The notes: a model not told the origin generated them from the sequence alone. 20,697 nt of DNA from Cyclobacteriaceae bacterium (GCA_021648745.1 JAKISE010000056.1:1-20697); one strand, 5' to 3'; numbered from the stretch's first letter, positions 1 through 7,297 are shown. Numbers and translations are program-made.

Positions 1-287
1 TCATCTATGCCAACCACATCGCTATTGCCCGAGAGTAGTACAATGTCGTTAGCAAATTGTACAGGCGTAGAGCGTATGGTGCTTTCATTATGCGAAACCA
101 CGTTGGTTTCGTGATAGCGCGTATCAACGGTGGGTTTAAATATTTCTACCCTTTGTTTTGCTATTAACGCCCTATTTAACCTTCGGATTAGCTCTTCGGT
201 TTTACCAGAAAACATAGAGCCGCAGATAACCTCTACCCAACCGGCACCTTCTTTTTCTCCTTTCGGAATTGGTTGCTCAACAAACAT
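1..287 (-). CDS. tdk: thymidine kinase, N-terminal part (runs off window edge)
   Basis: This is the first 95 codons of a type II thymidine kinase, which phosphorylates thymidine to dTMP in pyrimidine salvage. I translated it by hand from the minus strand, and no stop occurs before the window edge. The N-terminus carries the Walker A loop (VICGSMFSGKTEELIRR, about residues 20-36), then KPTVDTRY, and at the edge VVGID followed by a GA that would continue to the Glu of the family's GIDEAQF motif. The ATG (287-285) shares its A with the last base of the ferredoxin stop codon (TAATG), so the two genes are co-transcribed and probably translationally coupled. The lid and zinc-binding C-terminal half lie outside the window. 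The family call is firm. Confidence 0.95.
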   Translation of the reverse strand, partial: MFVEQPIPKGEKEGAGWVEVICGSMFSGKTEELIRRLNRALIAKQRVEIFKPTVDTRYHETNVVSHNESTIRSTPVQFANDIVLLSGNSDVVGID

Positions 288-619
288 TAATTTGTGTAAT
301 TTACGTCTGGTAGTTTATTTTTTTCAGGCACTTCAATAGTAATATCTCCTAAAGGCATGGTTTGGCATGTAAGTCGCTGGTTATCTAAAATTTTGCCAGC
401 CTCAAAAAAGCTGCTTTCTACTTCAGATTTATTGCTTAATTTCGATTGGCCGCTGATTATATTACATTTACACGAAGTACACCTTCCGTTGCCCCCACAA
501 GCGTGCATCCAGTCGATATTATTTTCTTGCAAAATAGCAAGAATACTTACAGGTGATTCGTTGTTTAAATTAAATACAACAACTTTATTTGCTTGATTGG
601 AAATAGTTATTTTAGGCAT
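287..619 (-). CDS. [2Fe-2S] ferredoxin
   Basis: A 110-residue ferredoxin of the beta-grasp [2Fe-2S] fold, a small soluble electron carrier. Cluster cysteines are C41, C47 and C50 in CGGNGRCTSC, with the fourth at C85 (RLTCQT). The C-x5-C-x2-C spacing resembles the adrenodoxin-type class rather than plant ferredoxins (C-x4-C-x2-C); C52 is an extra cysteine. I start it at the ATG at 619, giving MPKITI. An in-frame ATG at 649 would add ten residues that do not look like ferredoxin and would leave only 9 bases to the divergent gene at 659. It overlaps tdk downstream by one base. Its electron-transfer partner cannot be told from the context. Confidence 0.9.
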   Translation of the reverse strand: MPKITISNQANKVVVFNLNNESPVSILAILQENNIDWMHACGGNGRCTSCKCNIISGQSKLSNKSEVESSFFEAGKILDNQRLTCQTMPLGDITIEVPEKNKLPDVNYTN

Positions 620-658
620 AATTTTACATTGTAGATTACAAAGGAACAAAAACTTGTT

Positions 659-1669
659 ATGGAGAACAAATTGAATCAGCTAGCCATTGAACAATATGCT
701 GAAAAGTATTCGGAGATACTACTAAAAAAAATATTTTCCGAAAGAAAAAATATTTCCGGCAAAGAAATTATGCGTGAAATCCCGGTGCAACAAGTGGCTC
801 TTTTTGTGTTATTTAACCTTTTTAAACGTTGGAAAGACGAAATGCTGCACCTAAAAAGCCCTTACTTTAATTATGAGGATGAAGAGGTTCAAAAAAAACT
901 AGAGGAGTTTATGAATTTGCTTTCTAAGCATATTAGTGTTGAAGAAGAACCATTTGCTCTTTTGCTAACGCAAGCGGTTAAAGATTCTTTATTATTAATA
1001 ATTTCTCCCCTTAAATTTTATGAAAATTTAGTTGATACTTTTAACGGATCTGCTCCTAATATGGATGAGGAGAAGGGTCTTCAACGATTTATAAAAATAA
1101 ATACGCATATGAGGGATGCCTTGCTTACTGCATGGGCTGCAAACTACTCAAGCGAAGAGCTATTTGATAAAGCATTTGAAGGCTTAACTACTGCTCCGCA
1201 AGAAGTTAAACCTCTAATTGAACCATTTAATAAATTATTGCCAGTAGAGTTGAGTGATTTTATAGAAGAAAGTGATGTGGTTAAAGAAGAAGCTGATGTA
1301 AATTCAACTTCTGAAGTCATTATTAAAGATGAAATTATTGAGGAGGAAGAGCAAGTACAATTTCAGACTATTCATACACAATACTCTGAAGAAAGCACAA
1401 GTATATTAGCCGATTCACTTGGGTTTGAGGCTGACCAGTCTTCGTTAAAAACGATGCTTACCATTAACCAAAAATTTATGTTTGTGAATGATTTATTTGA
1501 TGGCAACACCGAAGATTTTAATAAAGTACTCGATTTTTTAGATTCTTGCGAAACAAAAGAAGTAGTGTTGAAATTTATTAATAGCAATTATATCCAACGT
1601 GGAAACTGGAAAGCTGGAGCACCACAGGTAAAAGAATTTTTGGCGCTAATTGATAAGAAATTTGTTTAA
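659..1669 (+). CDS. conserved Bacteroidota protein of unknown function
   Basis: A 336-residue soluble protein with no signal peptide or membrane segment. I do not recognise a named family. Residues about 1-200 are predicted helical and rich in Lys and Glu. Residues about 205-245 form a very acidic, low-complexity linker (EEEEQVQ and similar). The last ~75 residues (LTINQKFMFVNDLF, NKVLDFLDSC, W and KEFLALIDKKF) form a compact module. I recall similar 'N-x-[KR]-F-x-F-x-x-x-LF ... F-x-x-x-[IV]' tails on other uncharacterised Bacteroidota proteins, but I cannot verify this here. It is divergent from the ferredoxin-tdk pair with 39 bases between start codons. No function is proposed. Confidence 0.8.
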   Translation: MENKLNQLAIEQYAEKYSEILLKKIFSERKNISGKEIMREIPVQQVALFVLFNLFKRWKDEMLHLKSPYFNYEDEEVQKKLEEFMNLLSKHISVEEEPFALLLTQAVKDSLLLIISPLKFYENLVDTFNGSAPNMDEEKGLQRFIKINTHMRDALLTAWAANYSSEELFDKAFEGLTTAPQEVKPLIEPFNKLLPVELSDFIEESDVVKEEADVNSTSEVIIKDEIIEEEEQVQFQTIHTQYSEESTSILADSLGFEADQSSLKTMLTINQKFMFVNDLFDGNTEDFNKVLDFLDSCETKEVVLKFINSNYIQRGNWKAGAPQVKEFLALIDKKFV

Positions 1670-1700
1670 TTAGTTAGTGCCTGTTAGTAATACTTCGGTA

Positions 1701-1781
1701 AACTTCCCAAAAGTTCGTCTTTAAAAATCCAACATGCTGATAGTCAGTAAATTAGTGTTTATGTATAACTTTTGGAAAGTT
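1701..1781. repeat. 15-bp imperfect inverted repeat pair
   Basis: The arm at 1701-1715 (aacttcccaaaagtt) and the arm at 1767-1781 (aacttttggaaagtt) are reverse complements with one mismatch. Each arm is itself nearly palindromic (aacttt..aaagtt). A third, looser relative starts at 1834 (aactttcaaaattg). The pair lies just downstream of the unknown gene ending at 1669. It may be a folded 3' end or part of the repeat cluster that follows. The function is unknown. Confidence 0.45.
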
Positions 1782-1811
1782 CTTGTATTCAACGACTTAT
1801 GAAAGCATAAC

Positions 1812-1930
1812 GTAACTTCTCAATAGTTGCAGGTAACTTTCAAAATTGAAAATAAAAAATCCCTTTCTGACACCTAAAGGGCATTCTAAAAGTAAAATCC
1901 AAAGACTACCTGCGGATATTGAGAAGTTAC
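1812..1930. repeat. 24-bp inverted repeat pair around a 71-bp core (MITE-like or structured element)
   Basis: The left arm 1812-1835 begins gtaacttctcaata and ends gcaggta. The right arm 1907-1930 is its reverse complement apart from a block of three bases (gtt on the left, tcc in the complement of the right), so 21 of 24 positions pair. The 71-bp core holds a minus-facing terminator hairpin (1861-1881). I see no flanking target-site duplication and no ORF in the core. It could be a very small MITE, a recombinase-invertible segment, or simply a long folded RNA. Confidence 0.6.
1844..1881 (-). terminator. minus-facing intrinsic terminator
   Basis: On the minus strand the sequence reads ccctttaggtgtcagaaagg followed by g and then attttttattttc: a 6-bp stem (1876-1881 with 1861-1866), a 9-base loop and a T-rich tract. 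The neighbouring genes on both sides are on the plus strand, so it would end a minus-strand transcript that has no annotated gene. Confidence 0.5.
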
Positions 1931-2156
1931 CTACTTCGTTGCTAATTACTTGAAATACACTTGTATATCTACATAGTTAGACGCCTTGTATCTACATCCA
2001 CTAAATTCCATCTAACTTACCATCCCGATGACCTTTACATTTTTAGTTTTTTTATGCTTTTTTATACATTCTACTCTAAAGTTAGCTGTTTATTGCTACT
2101 TTTTTTGAGCGGTCTTTGTAATGCGGGCTAAGATTAGTTTGCTATTTCGTCATTCC

Positions 2157-2196
2157 AAAGCGTAAGCTTTGTAATCTCCAACCTCCACCGAGGTTG
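2157..2196. repeat. two adjacent small hairpins, REP-like
   Basis: aaagc-gtaa-gcttt (2157-2170) is followed nine bases later by caacctc-cacc-gaggttg (2179-2196). The minus-strand reading, ggagattacaaagc...gctttggaatgacg, resembles dispersed intergenic palindromes I have seen in other AT-rich genomes. I cannot count copies from one window. Confidence 0.45.
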
Positions 2197-2277
2197 ATAA
2201 ACTACGATTAATTACAACCAGTTAGCAGGTGAATGGTTTGCAAGCAACCAAGCAACTAAAAACTGTGGAGCCACTTA

Positions 2278-2306
2278 AAGTTTTGCAGTATGTTACTGCA
2301 AAACTT
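2278..2306. repeat. perfect 13-bp stem-loop
   Basis: aagttttgcagta at 2278-2290 and its exact reverse complement at 2294-2306 flank a 3-base loop (tgt). No U-tract follows on either strand, so this is not a standard intrinsic terminator. It is more likely part of a repeat element or a structured RNA. Confidence 0.6.
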
Positions 2307-2331
2307 GGTTCTAATGGTTTCAATTTGGTTT

Positions 2332-2361
2332 CATCAGTGCCCCTTGCAGGAGACACTGATG
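2332..2361. repeat. stem-loop with nested inner stem, REP-like
   Basis: The outer stem is catcagtg (2332-2339) with cactgatg (2354-2361). Inside it cct-tgc-agg can form a short inner stem separated by unpaired bases, giving the bulged hairpin shape typical of REP sequences. Two copies of ggtttca lie just upstream. No transposase gene is present in the window. Confidence 0.45.
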
Positions 2362-2460
2362 GGGTATAATAATGAGGTGCAGAGATAATAGGTGTTGGTA
2401 AGGAAAGAAAATTTATTCAAAAATGGATATATTTACATGTATAATTATATTAGAACATAC

Positions 2461-3150
2461 ATGAAGCGTTTAAATTCACTATCACACTATAAGACATTGT
2501 TGTTTTACTTGCTAATATTAAGTTTTGTTTCTTGTGAATGTGGAGAATCTGTTAATCTTGGGGATTTGCCGCTTGAAGAAGGGTCTTTAGACTTTTTAAC
2601 CTATGATGGATCTGAAAAACTTGTCTTTATAGATGAAAAGAGTGAAGAGAATGTTCTTTTTTCCAAAGGAGACTCCATCCTTTTTAAATTAAATGTATAT
2701 GGAGAAAAGGAATGCGATAAAGGGCGCTTTGATAAAAAAAATAAATACTACTTAAAAGATAATTATGAAGTTTACTTCTATGACAAAGATGACAATTACG
2801 TTTTTCATCTAAATATCACAACGAAGTCTGCTGCTGAAACTGAGGAGGCAGAATTTATTTTATTTGATATCTTGTCCGTTGACTTTTATAAAACAACTAG
2901 TCTCGATTTAGACTATATTATTTCTGATAGAGGTAATCAAATTCCAGATTCTTACAAAAATAATCTCCTTAATTTACCCACATTCATCGGAGACACAACC
3001 TTGTTTAATAAACCTTTTAAAGAAGTTTATTTTGTTAAAGATAAGTATGGAGAAAACCCAAACTCTATTCTTTTCTATAATTTCCAAAAAGGTCTAATTG
3101 CAATACAATTTGATACAGAAAAATTTTGGGTATTGGATAGGATAGAATAA
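2461..3150 (+). CDS. putative lipoprotein, family not recognised
   Basis: A 229-residue protein starting at the ATG at 2461 (MKRLNSLSHYKTL). The reading frame stays open back to a GTG at 2392, but those extra 23 codons precede the signal peptide, and a -7-like element (tatattta, 2428-2435) lies inside them. Residues about 12-24 are hydrophobic and end at FVSC, a lipobox-like site for signal peptidase II; a second Cys follows two residues later. The mature part is rich in Asp, Lys, Tyr and Phe (FYDKDDNYVFHLN), as in small beta-rich secreted proteins, but I recognise no domain. It is converging on ispH with only two bases between stops. It sits beside the repeat cluster and may be strain-specific. 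Confidence 0.75.
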   Translation: MKRLNSLSHYKTLLFYLLILSFVSCECGESVNLGDLPLEEGSLDFLTYDGSEKLVFIDEKSEENVLFSKGDSILFKLNVYGEKECDKGRFDKKNKYYLKDNYEVYFYDKDDNYVFHLNITTKSAAETEEAEFILFDILSVDFYKTTSLDLDYIISDRGNQIPDSYKNNLLNLPTFIGDTTLFNKPFKEVYFVKDKYGENPNSILFYNFQKGLIAIQFDTEKFWVLDRIE

Positions 3151-3152
3151 GA

Positions 3153-4028
3153 TCATTCGATTTTCCCCAATGCCTCTTTCACCTGTTCCATAAGCCAATT
3201 AGGGGTTGAGGTTGCTCCGCAAATGCCAACTTTATCGTCTGTGCTAAACCAATCAGCCTCTAACTCAGTTTCGCTTTCAATAAAATAACTTCGTTCGTTA
3301 TTAGCTTTACAAGTTTGAAAAAGAGCTTTGCCGTTTGAGCTTTTTTTACCACTTACAAACACAATCACATCATGGTTTTGCGCAAATACTTCTAAATGAG
3401 GGTCACGGTTAGAAACCTGGCGGCAAATGCTATCATTAATATTAAACTCTTCCTCCATTTCAGGAGCGGTATCTGCAATTTTTGATTTTATTTTTCCAAC
3501 AAGTTTTCCAAAGCCTTTAGTGCTTTTCGTAGTTTGGCTAAACAAGGTAATTGGCTTTGTAAAATCAACTTGATCTAAATCTTCATCATTCATAACCACA
3601 ATGGCTTCATTGGCAGTTTGACCTGTAAGTCCTACTACTTCTGCGTGCCCTTGCTTACCATAAATCACTGTTTGTCCCTCCTCTTTCTTCACTTTTTGGT
3701 GTGCATTACGCACTCTATTTTGAAGTTTTAACACCACAGGACAAGACGCATCGATTAATTCAATGTTGTTTTTCAATGCAAGTTTATATGTCTCAGGTGG
3801 CTCTCCGTGTGCTCTGATTAGCACTTTACAATCGTGTAGTTCAGCCAACTCCTTATGATCAATTACTTTTAATCCTTTGGCGGCAAGGCGTTCAACTTCC
3901 ATTCCATTATGCACAATATCGCCCAAACAGTATAGGGCACCTTCCTCATCAAGTTCGTCTTCTGCCATTTGAATGGCAAATTCTACTCCAAAACAATATC
4001 CTGATTTATGGTCTATATCAATGGTCAT
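3153..4028 (-). CDS. ispH: 4-hydroxy-3-methylbut-2-enyl diphosphate reductase
   Basis: IspH (LytB), the last enzyme of the MEP isoprenoid pathway, reduces HMBPP to IPP and DMAPP with a [4Fe-4S] cluster. Its 291 residues match the family's usual length. The three cluster cysteines are C12 (GYCFGV), C96 (DASCPVV) and C202 (SICRQV). Substrate-binding histidines are H40 (IVHNG), H74 (RAHGEP) and H128 (GHAE), with the proton-relay Glu at E130. The SGKKSSN and GATSTP motifs near the C-terminus are intact. The start overlaps the cmk stop as ATGA (4 bases), so it is translated from the same message as cmk. Its product feeds isoprenoid quinones and the undecaprenyl carrier used by the envelope genes nearby. 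Confidence 0.97.
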   Translation of the reverse strand: MTIDIDHKSGYCFGVEFAIQMAEDELDEEGALYCLGDIVHNGMEVERLAAKGLKVIDHKELAELHDCKVLIRAHGEPPETYKLALKNNIELIDASCPVVLKLQNRVRNAHQKVKKEEGQTVIYGKQGHAEVVGLTGQTANEAIVVMNDEDLDQVDFTKPITLFSQTTKSTKGFGKLVGKIKSKIADTAPEMEEEFNINDSICRQVSNRDPHLEVFAQNHDVIVFVSGKKSSNGKALFQTCKANNERSYFIESETELEADWFSTDDKVGICGATSTPNWLMEQVKEALGKIE

Positions 4029-4708
4029 ACGTCTGCAGTTATTTTAGATTCTGCTAATTCAATAATTTGATTCACTTGCTCTTCAAAACTCATATTTGAG
4101 TTGTCAATTTCTATGGCATCATCTACTTTAATCAATGGGCTTTCTTTGCGTGTTGAGTCTTGTTCATCTCTATCAACCACGTTTTTAAGAATCTCTTTGA
4201 ATGGCACAGTTTGCCCTTTTTCTGCTAATTCTTTTTGCCTTCTTTCTGCCCTTACATTTGCAGATGCCGTCATAAATATTTTTAGCTCAGCATTTGGAAA
4301 AACAACGGACCCGATGTCTCTTCCATCCATCACAATTCCTTTGTGTTCACCAAGTTTGCGTTGTTGCTCCACCATAGCCACTCTTACTGCCTTTATAGCG
4401 CTTACTCCACTCACCTTAGAGGAAATTTCCATCGTTCGAATTTTATCTTCTACGTTTTTCCCATTTAGGAATGTGAGAGGCAATCCATTTTTGTCTTTTC
4501 TAAACTCAATATCAATTTTATTAAGTGCTTTTTGTATTTGATCAATACTTGCCAAAATAATTTTATTGTTCAAAAAATAGAGTGTTGTTGCTCGATACAT
4601 AGCACCAGAATCGAGGTAGATATAGCCTAAATGCTTGGCTACCTTTTTGGCAGTAGAGCTCTTACCTGTTGCTGAATGGCCGTCAATGGCTATTATAATA
4701 TCACTCAT
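4025..4708 (-). CDS. cmk: cytidylate kinase
   Basis: CMP/dCMP kinase, 227 residues, a P-loop nucleoside monophosphate kinase making CDP and dCDP. The P-loop is GHSATGKS (residues 10-17), and the NMP-binding segment is LDSGAMYRA (32-40). The MDGRDIGSVVFPNA signature is near 127-140, followed by the lid RAERRQKEL. It is preceded by a 52-residue lipoprotein gene with a 3-base gap and overlaps ispH by four bases. All three form one minus-strand operon. Confidence 0.97.
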   Translation of the reverse strand: MSDIIIAIDGHSATGKSSTAKKVAKHLGYIYLDSGAMYRATTLYFLNNKIILASIDQIQKALNKIDIEFRKDKNGLPLTFLNGKNVEDKIRTMEISSKVSGVSAIKAVRVAMVEQQRKLGEHKGIVMDGRDIGSVVFPNAELKIFMTASANVRAERRQKELAEKGQTVPFKEILKNVVDRDEQDSTRKESPLIKVDDAIEIDNSNMSFEEQVNQIIELAESKITADV

Positions 4709-4711
4709 TAG

Positions 4712-4870
4712 CTAGTCACAGTCTTTTGTAGGACAAGGAATCGGTTTGCCGGGCTGTATTTTTTTATATTTCGCTGATTTTGGTTTATGGGTTGTAGCAC
4801 AGTTGTTAAACAGCAAACATCCTGTTAATAACATGGCATAAATCGATATTTTTTTAACCTTTGCACCCAT
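4712..4870 (-). CDS. small lipoprotein, 52 residues
   Basis: A short ORF that I translated by hand: MGAKVKKISIYAMLLTGCLL, then FNNCATTHKPKSAKYKKIQ and PGKPIPCPTKDCD, then TAG. It has a basic N-terminus, a hydrophobic stretch (residues 9-21) and a lipobox-like FNNC with the modified Cys at 24. That leaves a mature peptide of only 29 residues, rich in Lys and Pro and ending in the Cys pair PCPTKDC. It ends three bases before cmk, which supports co-transcription. A TAnnTTTG element on the minus strand (tatatttg, 4884-4877) lies seven bases before its ATG. The function is unknown; a short lipoprotein of this kind probably decorates a membrane or a larger complex. Confidence 0.7.
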   Translation of the reverse strand: MGAKVKKISIYAMLLTGCLLFNNCATTHKPKSAKYKKIQPGKPIPCPTKDCD

Positions 4871-4876
4871 TAATTG

Positions 4877-4884
4877 CAAATATA
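4877..4884 (-). promoter_or_regulatory. -7 promoter element for the lipoprotein-cmk-ispH operon
   Basis: The minus strand reads tatatttg, an exact match to the Bacteroidota TAnnTTTG element. The G is seven bases from the ATG at 4870, so the transcript would start at or within a few bases of the start codon. No good TTTG -33 element is seen at the usual spacing. Confidence 0.45.
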
Positions 4885-4904
4885 CAAGTAATACGTAAGT
4901 AGGA

Positions 4905-6527
4905 ATGAAGGTTCAAGGACAAATAGTTGATATAAAAAAGAAAAGAATTTTTCCAGGTGAAGTAGTGGTAGAAGATGGAAAAATTAAAAAAATCATAAAA
5001 CTAGATTCTGCTCCAGACCAATTTATTATGCCTGGCTTTGTTGACTCACATATTCATATTGAAAGTTCTCTATTGGTTCCAACAGAATTTGCTCGTATGG
5101 CAGTAGTTCATGGTACTGTATCTACAGTTTCTGACCCACACGAAATTGGGAATGTGCTGGGGACGAAGGGTGTAATGTATATGATTGAGAATGGGGAAAA
5201 AGTGCCTTTCAAATTTAATTTTGGTGCTCCAAGTTGTGTGCCTGCTACTACTTTTGAAACTGCAGGTGCAGAAATAGACACCTCAGAGGTTGACGCTCTA
5301 TTGGCCGATGGTCGTGTAAAGTATTTAGCTGAAATGATGAATTGGCCTGGTGTACTATTTTCTGATAAGATTGTTCATGCAAAAATTAAAGCTGCTCAAA
5401 AATATGGTAAACCAATTGATGGCCACGCTCCTGGATTAATGGGAGAGCAAGCAGAACAATATGTTAAAGCTGGAATGAGTACAGATCACGAATGCTTTAC
5501 AGGAGAGGAAGCCCTTGGCAAACTCGAGCTAGGAATGAAAGTACAAATTAGAGAAGGCAGTGCTGCTCGTAATTTTGATGCTTTATATCCTTTATTAGAA
5601 GACTGGAGTCACTTAATGATGTTTTGTTCAGATGACAAACACCCTGATAATTTAGAAATTGGACATATAAATGAATTAGCAGCAAGAGCTGTTACCAAAG
5701 GAATTGACGTTTTTAAAGTTTTACAAGCAGCTTGTGTCAACCCAGTTGAGCATTACAAATTAGAGGTTGGCCTACTAAAAGAAGGAGACGATGCAGATTT
5801 TATTGTGGTTAATAATTTGGAAGAATTTATACCAAAGGCAACCTACGTTAACGGTGAGCTTGTAGCTGAAAATGGCAAAACGCTTATTAGCAGTCAATCT
5901 ACTGAAATAATAAACCAATTTGATACAGAGCTTAAATCAGCTAGTGATTTTGAACTCAAAGCTAAAGGCAAAACAATTAATGTAATTGAAGCCTTTGATG
6001 GACAGCTAATTACTAAAAAAATAAACTTACCAACAGCTATTGAAGATGGGAAAGCCATATCAAACACAGACTCAGATGTACTCAAGATGGCGGTGATAAA
6101 CCGCTACTCCAATGCCAAGCCAGCCGTTGCATTTATTAAAAATTTTGGCTTAAAAGAAGGAGCAATTGCCTCCTCTGTAGGTCATGATTCGCATAACATT
6201 ACTGTTGTGGGCGTTGATGATGCCTCCATTGCAAAGGCTGTTAATTTAGTTATTGAAGCCAAAGGAGGTTTGTCTGCGGTGTCTTCAACGGAAGAGCTCA
6301 TTCTACCCTTGCCTGTTGCTGGTTTAATGTCTGATAAAGACGGTTACCAAGTTTCTAAAGATTATACAGCAATTGATAATCTATCGAAAAAAATGGGTGC
6401 AACTCTTAAAGCTCCATTTATGACACTTTCTTTTATGGCTCTATTGGTGATTCCTTCAATCAAACTCAGTGATCTTGGCTTATTTAATGGAGATGCATTT
6501 GAATTTATGGATTTGTTTGAGAACTAG
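4905..6527 (+). CDS. ade: adenine deaminase
   Basis: A 540-residue adenine deaminase (adenine to hypoxanthine plus ammonia, purine salvage) of the amidohydrolase superfamily. Metal-site motifs are in order: PGFVDSHIHIESS (43-55, H49 and H51), SDPHEIGNV (about 76-84), GHAPG (173-177), TDHE (193-196) and SDDKHPD (242-248). The C-terminal domain (about 360-540) includes VGHDSHNITVVG and the hydrophobic TLSFMALLVIPSIKLSD, as in bacterial Ade. The length and all key residues look normal. It is divergent from the small lipoprotein with 34 bases between start codons, so its promoter must overlap that gene. A weak hairpin at 6543-6571 follows. Confidence 0.96.
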   Translation: MKVQGQIVDIKKKRIFPGEVVVEDGKIKKIIKLDSAPDQFIMPGFVDSHIHIESSLLVPTEFARMAVVHGTVSTVSDPHEIGNVLGTKGVMYMIENGEKVPFKFNFGAPSCVPATTFETAGAEIDTSEVDALLADGRVKYLAEMMNWPGVLFSDKIVHAKIKAAQKYGKPIDGHAPGLMGEQAEQYVKAGMSTDHECFTGEEALGKLELGMKVQIREGSAARNFDALYPLLEDWSHLMMFCSDDKHPDNLEIGHINELAARAVTKGIDVFKVLQAACVNPVEHYKLEVGLLKEGDDADFIVVNNLEEFIPKATYVNGELVAENGKTLISSQSTEIINQFDTELKSASDFELKAKGKTINVIEAFDGQLITKKINLPTAIEDGKAISNTDSDVLKMAVINRYSNAKPAVAFIKNFGLKEGAIASSVGHDSHNITVVGVDDASIAKAVNLVIEAKGGLSAVSSTEELILPLPVAGLMSDKDGYQVSKDYTAIDNLSKKMGATLKAPFMTLSFMALLVIPSIKLSDLGLFNGDAFEFMDLFEN

Positions 6528-6542
6528 ATACTAGTTTTGAAG

Positions 6543-6571
6543 CAAAAGACTTAAGATGATTTTAAGTTTTG
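6543..6571 (+). terminator. weak hairpin after ade
   Basis: caaaa-ga-cttaa pairs with ttaag-ttttg across a short loop, leaving a two-base bulge. The descending arm is T-rich but no clean U-tract follows. It is a possible weak terminator. Confidence 0.3.
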
Positions 6572-6704
6572 TCTAATTCTAATATTAACATTAATCCTTC
6601 GATGAAAATCAAAAAAAATCTATTTGAACACGATATTTTTTGATTATAATTAGTCAATTGTCTATTTCATTTCCTAAATTTAAGCAAAGAAACTTAGCAT
6701 AATT

Positions 6705-6992
6705 ATGGGAAGAAAACCTGAAGGGAAAGCCGAAAAACTATTCAAAAAGTTTGGAAAAAACGTTGACAATGTGGTTTCTGATATTAAAGATTCAGAAAAA
6801 TTTGCTAAGTTAAGTATCAATCAACGTGTGGCTGAATTAAACAAAAATCGAGAATCCTTGGGAAGCCACTTCAGCAGTGTTACTCATAATGCCAAGTCGC
6901 AATGGCAAGAGGCTAAACCTAATTTCGAACGAGCTGGGCAAGAATTTAAGAAAGCTTTAAATGTATTTTTTACAAATAGGGCTTATCAGTAA
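6705..6992 (+). CDS. small helical protein of unknown function
   Basis: A 95-residue, strongly basic N-terminal protein (MGRKPEGKAEKLFKKFGK) with no signal peptide or membrane segment. The whole chain is predicted amphipathic helix, and the middle (FAKLSINQRVAELNKN) could form a coiled coil. I do not recognise a family. A TAAATTTA element at 6675-6682 resembles a -7 box and lies about 22 bases before the ATG, so it probably has its own promoter. It stands alone, with 177 bases before it and 568 bases after it. Confidence 0.65.
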   Translation: MGRKPEGKAEKLFKKFGKNVDNVVSDIKDSEKFAKLSINQRVAELNKNRESLGSHFSSVTHNAKSQWQEAKPNFERAGQEFKKALNVFFTNRAYQ

Positions 6993-7101
6993 ATAGTTAT
7001 TTTTAATAGCTCTTTCTGTCCAACTTGAACTTTCTTGCTCGAGTCAAAACTTATTTGATTCTATAAAAAAGTTTGTAAATTACTACTCTGTAACCTATGC
7101 T

Positions 7102-7261
7102 TTATGGGTTCCTTTCGTAAAACCATAACTCTAACAGCTCTGCTACTAGGATAGACGATTTTTTAGCCACTAATTGGCCATCATCCGCTACAATAAAGCC
7201 TTCTTTTGTATTTGTGCGACTCCAAAAAACGTTTAAAACGAGACAATGTTTTTATGTCTAA
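7102..7261 (-). pseudogene. possible remnant of a minus-strand coding sequence
   Basis: On the minus strand a frame without ATG is open for 49 codons (7251-7105) up to TAA at 7102-7104. It reads like protein: TNTKEGFIVADDGQLVAKKS, then SILVAELLELWFYERNP. A neighbouring frame just upstream reads DIKTLSRFKRFLESHK. The two join into one frame if a single T is removed from the run cgttttttgg (near 7227-7236), giving FKRFWSRTNTKEGF. There is no start codon in the joined frame and I recognise no family. This may be a decayed gene end, or chance. Confidence 0.25.
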
Positions 7262-7297
7262 TCATGGCTTAGGCTACTTATAGCAATCTTTCCATAA

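Larger units (their letters stand above)
1670..2460. other. 791-bp noncoding, palindrome-rich intergenic region
   Basis: No supported coding sequence lies here. It holds the two inverted-repeat pairs and the minus-facing terminator at 1701-1930. A second cluster of hairpins occupies 2157-2361. Between them (about 1931-2150) I see AT-rich sequence without clear structure. I found no tRNA or rRNA. The mix of repeats followed by an unrecognised lipoprotein gene suggests an insertion hot spot. Confidence 0.6.

Noticed and set aside
1670..2460. Possible retron, CRISPR or defence system in the palindrome-rich region
   Set aside because: There is no reverse transcriptase, nuclease or Cas-like gene nearby, and the palindromes differ from each other rather than forming an evenly spaced repeat array.
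4101..4541. 146-codon plus-strand open frame
   Set aside because: It is antisense to cmk, whose catalytic motifs are intact; the opposite-frame product is low-complexity Ser/Leu-rich sequence.
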